From Blastomussa wellsi (Eukaryota; Cnidaria; Anthozoa; Scleractinia; Plerogyridae), in contig OX393568.1 of NCBI GenBank assembly GCA_947652115.1, positions 14,471,947 through 14,535,946 on the forward strand: 64,000 bases of DNA. The letters are read 5' to 3'. The position numbers and the translations under genes were made by a program. How positions within the stretch are numbered: position 1 is the stretch's first letter; each line of letters starts with the position of its first letter. Below the pieces are notes generated by a model, which saw only the letters and a list, made by a program, of their open reading frames with translations, was not told the origin of the DNA and searched no databases. Positions 57,101-64,000 of the stretch are shown here, in pieces.

Positions 57101-58297
57101 TGAACACAAGAAGTCTGTCAAAGCAGAAAAAGAAAAACACAGTGACAGTGAGCTGGAATCCAGATTTCGAAGTATTTCTCAAAAACAAGGGGTAAGAACT
57201 ATTTCTACTTGCTATGTGCTTGGAACATTAATTTACTTTTAATTATAAATTTTCTTCCGGTTTGCATGGCACAGGTGCACTGAATCTGCAAATTTTGCCC
57301 AGAATTTGCAGATTCATCTGGAGTGCTTGCTTTGAGCATCCTTTCACTATGTTAGAAAATGAAGTAAAGTAGGGACCGTGCAAGCAAAATATTAAACTAT
57401 TGTATAGACCTTGCTATGCGTGATCCATACTGTTAAATCCTAGGACTGATTCCCCTGGTACGACATCTGCACTTGGTTATTATACCTGTAACTGAAAGGT
57501 CTTTTTTTCTGGACTGTAAACTTGACCTAGAACAACTGTTTATTTTAGTTCAACTTACTTGCCCCTTTTGATTTATGAAGGGGCATTGGGATTTTTGGTT
57601 CTGCAGATTTGGCCAATTTTTAGTTTGGAGCGAAAACTGCAATTTTTCGGTTTTGATGTCTTTGGCAGTTTCCAGTTTTTCCCTTGTCTAACACTTGGTT
57701 TTCGGCAAAAATACTAGCGGTTTTTCAGATTTGGTATCCAATGTGGCAATTATGCAGCCCGGTAGCCTTGATATCCACAAATACTGACCAGACCAAACTA
57801 TATTTATAGTTTGGTCTGTATGCTCCACGTGTCACTAATGTATAAGATCAATTGGGGTTTTGGATATAGGGTGAGTTTCGATAGCTGTGTCCACTCATTT
57901 TTGCAAGGTCTAATTTTGGGCCGAGGTTGGATGTCCTTATTTTTTGACAATTTGAGCCTGAAGTGGTGCTGCAGTAAATCACTGATATGTACATGTTCAC
58001 GTCACTTATGTATGATGACAATGTTGGTTCCAGGTTGGATCATTCAGTAAATAGCCTGCAAAACAGGTTTTTGTGTCGGGATGCTTCGAAAAAAGCGATC
58101 ATGAAAGACCACGCCCTCCCCCCTCATTTATGAACTGTTGTCATTGTTATCATTTTCAGGGATTTGTTTGTTAAGTTAATTCTCCTTGTTCTTTTTTCAA
58201 GGATTTGGAGAGAGAGAAGGAATTAGAAGACACCAAGCCAGAGTTTATGAGAGTAAGCCTCAAGAAATCCACAAGAGAGGTTCAAGCTACAAGCTGA
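42168..58297 (+). CDS. SH3 domain - FAM107 (DUF1151)-like protein (five exons, complete)
   Basis: Exons are 42168-42338, 48046-48166, 51546-51699, 57053-57191 and 58202-58297. All have AG/GT borders and consistent phases, giving 226 residues. Exon 1 is a complete SH3 domain: EAKYDY (ALYDY-type motif), ESLLSFSKGDRF, GGWWAA (the tryptophan pair), EIGYIPSSFVE. Exons 3-5 give a charged coiled region matching the FAM107 (DRR1/TU3A) family order: DELRKDLKFNQQRGI, GRPELVKTWEKFEHKK, a glutamate/lysine helix, and PEFMRVSLKKSTREVQA near the C-terminus (FAM107: ...RGL...KPEL...PEF.KV...LRR). FAM107 proteins bind actin and act at focal adhesions; an SH3 domain would add proline-motif binding. ATG 42168 gives MEIYEAK, the usual SH3-proximal start; an in-frame upstream ATG at 42078 would add 30 residues. 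The first donor (GAG/GTTAGA) is weaker than the others. Introns 1-3 hold most of the transposons in 45-57 kb. Confidence 0.75.
45636..45952. mobile_element. MITE related to the 48319-48811 element
   Basis: It starts AAGGTGGCTTACTACAGTTT and ends TGCTGGAAACTGTTTTGAGC. The interior (GAGCTCGTTTTTGAGTTATT and following) matches the element at 48319 in reverse complement. It abuts the next MITE. Both lie in the first intron of the SH3/FAM107-like gene. Confidence 0.5.
45961..46302. mobile_element. MITE, family 'GGCCATTTCCAGTCC', copy 2 (inverted)
   Basis: The same termini and most of the interior as 9888-10232, in the opposite orientation, with scattered substitutions and an internal difference of a few bases. 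Confidence 0.6.
48319..48811. mobile_element. TTAA-flanked foldback MITE (~485 bp)
   Basis: TTAA at 48319-48322 and 48808-48811 flank GGTGGCTCAAAACAGTTTCC and its complement. The inverted arms run about 160 bases (through CAATCATTGGTGAACA). It is a piggyBac-type non-autonomous element in the second intron of the SH3/FAM107-like gene. It includes a segment shared with 45636-45952. Confidence 0.6.
49863..51499. mobile_element. 1.6-kb terminal-inverted-repeat element with nested foldback
   Basis: The left end AGTGCATCTAACCCCAAAAT is mirrored at the right by ATTTTGGGGTTAGGTGCACT. The arms continue inward (ACCAAATTCTGACTATTT and CACCCCCGATGGATGGG motifs on both sides). CTGGAAATCCAGGCGAGAGG-type units recur near both inner arm ends. 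The interior has no coding sequence. The right arm is interrupted by the foldback at 51169-51390. Confidence 0.55.
51169..51390. mobile_element. 222-bp foldback nested in the right arm of the element
   Basis: CATTCAAAAGTTATGAAAAG through TTGTTCCACGACCGAGTTAT pairs with the complementary right half. The inner part GATTTGCATGCATG...CAAATC also pairs. The left arm of the host element lacks this insert. Confidence 0.55.
51882..52716. mobile_element. hAT-type non-autonomous element with 8-bp target duplication
   Basis: Termini AGTGCTGTCAATAAG and CTTATTGACAGCACT are flanked by GTTGGAGC (51874-51881) and GTTGGAGG (52717-52724), a 7/8 match. The interior has GCCGGC-rich subterminal blocks and no transposase. 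It sits in the third intron of the SH3/FAM107-like gene. Confidence 0.65.
52765..56597 (+). mobile_element. 3.8-kb hAT-superfamily transposon, defective
   Basis: The left end AGTGCCTATGAAGTAAAAAA and its complement at the right (TTTTTTACTTCATAGGCACT) delimit the unit. The broken transposase gene lies between them in plus orientation. I found no clear 8-bp target duplication. The whole element sits in the third intron of the SH3/FAM107-like gene, directly after another hAT element. Confidence 0.65.
52980..55948 (+). pseudogene. hAT transposase with THAP and BED/TTF zinc fingers, internally deleted
   Basis: The pieces in order are as follows. A THAP-like finger at 52980-53270 (start MADKRAKKGGMNYCAAGAPK, then in the next frame ISMYYSPKEKSVGQNWTRFA and SSAHFDNSCFE) needs one frameshift. 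A BED/TTF-type finger starts near 53723 (FQRAWLKEFEWLEW, MRCRYCKAFPTDG, FKHATLTKHSKRKSH), and its frame runs to 54228. Then LKSTR fuses out of frame to TRWVPHVQRALEVFL at 54229, a join that skips the first catalytic acidic residues of the DDE core. Further exon-like pieces follow at 54536-54925, 54920-55260 and 55350-55490. A C-terminal hAT dimerisation segment at 55604-55948 (HLAEIMLVIPISSAQCEWGF) carries one in-frame TAG. It cannot encode an active transposase. Confidence 0.65.
57281..57316. repeat. Hairpin, 14-bp perfect arms
   Basis: TGAATCTGCAAATT and its complement are separated by eight bases, in the fourth intron of the SH3/FAM107-like gene. Confidence 0.5.
57789..57818. repeat. Hairpin, 14-bp perfect arms with TT loop
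   Basis: CAGACCAAACTATA, TT, then the exact complement, in the fourth intron of the SH3/FAM107-like gene. Confidence 0.5.
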
Positions 58298-61000
58298 CCA
58301 CTGAGCAAGCTGAAAAGCAGATATGTTTTAAGAAGAATACAATATGGTTGCCCTGACATTTGTAAAAATGAAGACATTAAGATGAATTTGTTATTTTTTA
58401 TAGATCAGTTACATTTATACATAACGTATAAAAATATAACAAGATAACCTTCAAGGGGGACCTGAATTATAGTAGTTTAGCTTGATGAAAAAATCAGAAC
58501 AGAATTGCCATATTTTCGTTGAGGTTTGAAGCTAATCAATAATGTCATGTAAGACCTTGCATATCAGGGTATTTAAATGGTTTTTTAGTAGCTCATTCAT
58601 GTGCATGTCGTTAAGCTTAACTTACACACTATATTGTTTTGACATTTGTATAAAACTTACAAACATTTAATCATCAAGTCACAACATGTTAAATATTAAG
58701 CTGGGTACATTTCAAATATTGCTTTACTTTGCAAAGACTTTAATCGGGGTCATCATATAACGTTATTCCACGAATCACAATGCGCGATGCGTGCGTGCAA
58801 ATGAGACAAGTTTCTCCTTGGGAACTGCTAAACCTTTTTCTGTTGGTATACTTGTCTCGGCCACAACTCTACCTCATTGAGTAAAGAAAGTACACTACAC
58901 ACATACCTATTATTATTAACATCGCATTCAATTAGAACCGAGAACGCGGGTTTTATTTTGAAAGATATTCTTAACCCTTCTCAGATCTATTTGTAGATTA
59001 GTTGTCAGTTTTGGCCGCCTTGAAAATACGGCATCTTAGCTCAAAGGTCATTTGCAGTGGTATTGCAAAAATAATCAAAAGCTTTGGAATATATTGAGCC
59101 TTTCTAATTACTCAACTTTCCTTTGTGTTCCATCTATATGATTTTTTTTATTAATACTGGAATGTATTACAAATGACGTCATGGAAAATAGAAGGAAGGA
59201 ACAAGGCAAACAGAAATTAATTAGGCAAACAAACTACTTTTCGATTGTAGTACTTCTCAATTGATTTGAAAACAGTCATCATTACGGCATAATAACAGGT
59301 TTTTAACTTTTCCTTATTGTACAATTTTGCAAACGTTATACAGGGTATAGTATTTATAACGAGCAACCAGATTAATCCATTTTTCCCTTTGTTTTTATAC
59401 GAGAACGTTATAGCAATTAGGTGTACATTGTTTTGTTATCATTTTCACTTTTTCAGCCTCATTACCACCTGTAACAAGTTAACTTAAGCATTTATTTTTG
59501 TATTTCACTTTTTATATAGAAAAATAGTGGTTACTTTTGCAAGGTTTTGTAAACGTCATTATCTATTATTTTCAGGCGTTTTTAGTCTTCTGTTGTTGTA
59601 ACTTGGTCAAATACTATAGTATGGAATTTCCCCTCGATCTTGGCTTGTAACGGCTTCTATCAACAATAAGATAGCATCTTGGAGTTAGTGTGTTAATTTT
59701 GTAACGACGTATTTGGTAGTACCGTGGTGCTATTGAGAGAAAAGTATTATATCACAACTAATGAACAGAAAGGAAAGCATTTATTTGATGTCAAACAGAC
59801 TTAAAAACAAAATTTCCTCACAAACCCCTCGATATTACTTTTGAGTCTTGTGTATCCTTGCTCAAGACTTATTATGCAGGTTTTATGGTTTTACATCAAT
59901 AGTGAAATAGTTTTGTTCAGAGAATGACCTTTTCTGACTTACAACCAGATTTGCCCAGTCCTTGACAACGGTTTATCCCTGAGGGGTTTATCCACTGACA
60001 AAACAATTTTTGTTTCCAGTTTCGCGAAAACGTTTTTCATTATTTTCGCTTAATAATTTGTTTAATTGCGTACATTAACTGTTTTTTAGTAATATATCAA
60101 ACAAGAGGGAGGGCTTAATTTACAGTTACAACGTTTTAGAACAGTTTTAAGAACAAAGGTAATTGAAGTGAAGTGGTTGTTACGCCCAATAATCAGTGGT
60201 TGCCATTCCCGAATTTAACTGTTTAAGGTCTGTAAATAGAGCCAATTTATTGTTAGTAAACACAATTACATTTTTTTGTAAACAGAAAGACTGCGACTTG
60301 CTGACTTTTTTTATTCCCATCAGTCTTGGCAAGGATTTATAGTCAATTCCCCACCAAACACAATGGGTGCGCTTCTGAAGTAGTGGATTGAATGTAACCC
60401 TTGTAAAAGGGTCCTGAAAGGAGAAGGGAGTACAGATCCATTTCGCAGCCACAGCGGCGAAATTCCTAATACTCGGTTTTGAAACGATTTTGTGTATGCA
60501 ACGAATAAAAATAGAGTGAAAACCACAACATGTCTCCAATAAAGGTGTGGAGATCGACAAATGTGAACAAGGCGAGACAACGGATGAACAAAATGAATCG
60601 TTCAGTTTGTACAGTAAGTGAGAGTATCATGAATAACGCTCTCTCTGAATGGGCAATATGATTTACTTGCATGACCATAAATGCATACAGTGTTGGGAAA
60701 GGTATTTCTCAAATAAAAATTGAAACAAAGATTATCCTGGATATGTACTTTAATATTAGCATTTATAAGATAACTGAGATACTGCGCGCGCTGTCATTGT
60801 TGATTGGTGTGTTTAGATGAGGCTATGTAAACAGCAAAAATCCCCTACTGCTTTAAAAATAGTAATCAAATTTGAAAGAATAATATTATGTACATCAAGG
60901 CAAGATGAAGTGAATTTTTCACTAATTGAATATTGGCATATTGATTTGTAGAAGTCATTAGTTCGCCGATGGCTTGTAACGGAGATGATTCTTTAAAAGA
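58298..61000. other. 3' flank of the SH3/FAM107-like gene, no gene seen
   Basis: About 2.7 kb of AT-rich sequence. Minus-strand ORFs at 60180-60678 overlap each other in different frames and show no domain or convincing splice signals. Confidence 0.4.
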
Positions 61001-61009
61001 AGGAACGAT

Positions 61010-61266
61010 GTTTTCTATTTTTCTGTAAAATTCATCTCCTGGAGTAGAGTATTGTGTGCAATATATAAGAAAGTGTGATTCGTCTTCAATTTGATTAGTT
61101 TCAGAAATAGGGCAAAGGCTATTACATGTAACCCTTGGAATTTGATCATATCTGCCAGTTTCAATCCATAAGGCGTGTGATTTCCTATTCTAAATTTCAC
61201 TAATTCTTTTAGTCTTATGCCTAAATAGGAGGACGGTATATAATCTTTCTTAAATGTGTTGAACAA
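61010..61266 (-). pseudogene. C-terminal relic of a CR1/RTE-like non-LTR retrotransposon
   Basis: On the minus strand the frame reads LGIRLKELVKFRIGNHT. A single frameshift then continues LWIETGRYDQIPRVTCNSLC, then EDESHFLIYCTQYS. This is the typical C-terminal tail of these ORFs (a KFRIGNH block followed by a C-x2-3-C...H...C type motif). Here the cysteine pattern is partly eroded (LCPIS). Confidence 0.65.
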
Positions 61267-61918
61267 TTATTGTTTATTAGTCAGATATTATGTTATTTCC
61301 GACGGCTGAGCAGACGAAGTAGGCTGAAATAACTATTTTGTCGGCACGAGATACAACAGGGCCTGGGTTCCAGGCCGGGGAATCATGGGTAGTGAAACAG
61401 GGGAAAAAGGCTGGGAAAAGCACGTGGTAGTTATCTAGGCCTCAGAACCAACCGCGTTCTGCCCTTCGTTAATGTTTGTTTGTTTAGTTCTTTTAAAGAT
61501 GTTATTCCTTGGTTAGATAGTCGTTTTCACTTTCTGTAAAGCCTCGTAGGATGGGCTTCTAACCTCTTAGAGCTTGAGCCATGGTTCCTACCCAGATTTC
61601 CTGCACATATTTTCCCCACAGGGGTTTTTTCTAGCAGGTTTTTTCTGTTTTGTTTTGTAAGCGGTCGCTCAGCTCTGGTAGTTTTCGAATTTTCATCCGT
61701 CTCCGCTAATGTATGTCTAGGCCATTCTATTTGTTATGCATTTCCGAGTGATTTTTAAAGTTTCTTGCCTTGTATTTTTCGCCTGTCTGGCTCCTGATTT
61801 AAATCAGTGTATGACGTAATTATAGGCCGAGTTGGATAATGTCAAATATTTCCCGTTGGATGAAAATAGTGCCATGTTCCGCGTCTCTGTTCTGGTATCT
61901 CAACCAGTCCAGACTATC

Positions 61919-61921
61919 TAG

Positions 61922-61966
<45 letters not shown>

Positions 61967-62169
61967 GTATAACAATATAATTTGGTTTTATCAACTGGGT
62001 TGATAATGTCAATTGGTCACCGTAAAGAGATTCAAGAGCTGACGTTTCGAGCCCTAGGGCACTATACATGGCACTATAGCCCTAGGGCTCGAAACGTCAG
62101 CTCTTGAATCTCTTTACGGTGACCAATTGACGTTATCAACCCAGTTGATAAAACCAAATTATATCTATT
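61919..62169. mobile_element. Two Penelope-like pLTR pieces in inverted orientation
   Basis: From 61919 the sequence follows the pLTR (TAGAGGGGGTAAGTTTCTAA...). It breaks after GACGTTTCGAG and enters GCCCTAGGGC-type sequence, then runs back as the complement of itself to 62169. The arms (from 61973) match almost perfectly around an ~18-base centre. The hammerhead-like half normally following TTTCGAG is absent. Confidence 0.6.
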
Positions 62170-62204
62170 GTTTTGACTAGTTTAATGTAATATGAATGTG
62201 TCGT

Positions 62205-62900
62205 TCCCCAGTCTAACTGGCAAAAAGCCGGCGAGCTTGCATGGGGACATATATTAGTCTAACATGAGATGTGTAATGACAGTTGTAGTTACCCAGCCTA
62301 ACTGGCAAGAAGCCCGCGAGCTTCCATGGGGACATATATTAGTCTAACATGACATGTGTAATGACAGTTGTAGTTCCCTAGCCTAACTGGCGAGAAGCCT
62401 GCGAGGTTCCATGGGGACATATATTAGTCTAACATGAGATGTGTAATGACAGTTGTAGTTCCCTAGCCTAACTGGCAAGAAGCCTGTGAGGTTCCATGGG
62501 GACATATATTAGTCTAACATGAGATGTGTAATGACAGTTGTAGTTACCCAGCCTAACTGGCGAGAAGCCTGTGAGTTTACTTGGGGACATATATTAGTCT
62601 AACATGAGATGTGTAATGACAGTTGTAGTTACCCAGCCTAACTGGCGAGAAGCCTGTGAGTTTACTTGGGGACATATATTAGTCTAACATGAGATGTGTA
62701 TATGACAGTTGTAGTTACCCAGCCTATCTGGCGAGAAGCCTGTGAGCTTACTTGGGGACATATAAAGCTTAACATGAGATGCGTAATGACAGACTGGCAG
62801 TTCTCTAGCCTAACTGGCAAGAAGCCTGCCAGCTTCCATGAGGATAATGCGATGAGTCTTAGCTCCCCAGCCTTAAGCCTGCGAGCTTACTCGGGGATGT
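62205..62900. repeat. 85-bp satellite, about eight copies
   Basis: Units start near CCTAACTGGCRAGAAGCC and include GGGGACATATATTAGTCTAA and GAGATGTGTAATGACAGTTG. Unit starts at 62215, 62300, 62385, 62470, 62555 and 62640 are exactly 85 apart, then 86 for the next two. The last units decay. No stable ORF is shared between copies. Confidence 0.85.
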
Positions 62901-63270
62901 AGGATTAGTACGGTCTGTAATGTTGGCTTAATAACTGAGCTTCAGCTGTTGCTTATATTGTAAACTTAGCGTAGGAGAATGTTTATGTTACGAGGAATAT
63001 GTTAGGTTGTATATAGGGTTCGGGTTGGTTCTCGCCAGGCCCTCCCAATATAAACTTATTTGGTTGAGGTTTGTGTTGTTATTTGTTGTGGAGTGGAGAC
63101 AAAATAGAGTATTGTGACGTATGCCGCCAGAATGAATATACTATCGGCCTTAGACGATATAACGAGTAATTATAATTTATTATTTTGTGACTGATAGCTA
63201 TAGCAAGAGGAAACCTGCCAAGTTCAGAAATTTATGCCTTATTGCTTACTTGTAAATGACGTTTACAGAC

Positions 63271-63570
63271 TTAACAGAATTGGAGGTGATATTTCTCGAT
63301 CGGTGAACTGTCCCAGGACTTGAAATCAGGTTTTACATATGCACTCCCGACTTCACTGTTATATGTGAAAATAGGAGAGATATCTACTGGAGTTCTAGAT
63401 CTCAAGGTACGAACATGGTTTGCGGTACATTTGTTGGGTAGAAAACCAATGTGGGAATTGTCTAGAATATTATGAGAGTAGATATGTTCAAGTAGCCGCT
63501 GATTTAAGATAGAGCAAAAACTTTCCCAGACAGTGCGAGACACATACCCCTCGGTAATTTGATGGATCAT
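63271..63570 (-). pseudogene. Reverse transcriptase fragment of a non-LTR retrotransposon
   Basis: The frame contains LNQRLLEHIYSHNILDNSHI, then GFLPNKCTANHVRTLRS, which matches the fingers region of non-LTR reverse transcriptases (L..RL...I..N..L...Q.GF). The frame is lost after TLRS and no YADD motif follows. The orientation agrees with the C-terminal relic at 61010-61266, so both may derive from one element broken by the pLTR pair and satellite. Confidence 0.55.
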
Positions 63571-64000
63571 TTATTCTTCGACGACGACGCCATTCATACA
63601 AAGTGTCTATAGCAGTTCAGATTACAGACAATGTCACGTGATACGAACAATTTTGACGAATTTGCCCATCATCAAGGAGCTTTCCTGGATCATTTTAACC
63701 GTAATTATAGCAATATTAGCCATAGTACAGCAAGGGCAAGGAGGAAGGCTGGTAGGTTTAACACCGTTTAACGTGTATTCTTTCCATGCAGTTTTATAAG
63801 CTAAGCTGTTGGCTTCAGTGGCTATATCTTACATAATCAACGAGGGAAGATTCGCAGCCAATTGATCGTTAATTTTAATTAGTTTTTGTAATCACCGCAG
63901 TAACCACAAATTGATCTAAGTTACGTTTACACTGGAATAACACTGGAACGTTTTCAGGTTCACTAAACGCTCCTTACAATTGGCAGGGCTAGCTATTCAA
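63571..64000. other. Right edge, nothing recognised
   Basis: Short, unsupported ORFs only. Confidence 0.3.

Noticed and set aside
62205..62900. CRISPR-like array
   Set aside because: The 85-bp units are contiguous with no variable spacers, in a eukaryotic context; it is a satellite.

Overview
This is a repeat-rich eukaryotic nuclear window. Short exons with GT/AG introns, dense MITE, foldback and retroelement debris, a Penelope-like element and the host proteins all suggest an anthozoan cnidarian, most likely a stony coral. That assignment is inference; no marker gene fixes the species. A 200-base assembly gap lies at 36579-36778.

I could assemble five host genes from exon/intron structure with matching splice phases. 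(1) On the minus strand, 17147 down to 1049 and past the left edge, lies the 5' part of a type II membrane protein with a TTL/ATP-grasp-like segment that resembles CPED1. (2) On the plus strand, 19975-24617, is a complete six-exon, 299-residue gene joining a TIR domain to a C-terminal beta-trefoil. (3, 4) On the minus strand, 32875-33496 and 39000-39539, are two paralogous two-exon genes for small secreted peptides, with a decayed third copy at 40469-40546. (5) On the plus strand, 42168-58297, is a complete five-exon, 226-residue gene joining an SH3 domain to a FAM107 (DUF1151)-like C-terminus.

The rest is mostly mobile DNA. It includes TTAA-flanked piggyBac-type MITEs (window start, 10381, 48319), hAT-type elements (26620, 51882 and a 3.8 kb element at 52765-56597 with a broken THAP/BED/hAT transposase), a Mutator-like foldback (13303), a tRNA-derived SINE (11013), non-LTR relics (6550, 61015, 63271), an EN+ Penelope-like element (34105-36184) with solo or paired terminal pLTRs at 27916 and 61919, an 85-bp satellite (62205-62900), and a 1.4 kb inverted duplication carrying two copies of a small lysine-rich first exon (31200-32593).

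The best leads are the TIR-trefoil gene (an immune-type architecture with the TIR catalytic glutamate kept), the tandem secreted-peptide family (possible amidated peptide precursors), and an apparently intact type I hammerhead ribozyme at 29393-29449 on the minus strand. All gene calls rest on reading the sequence and family motifs; no database search was run.
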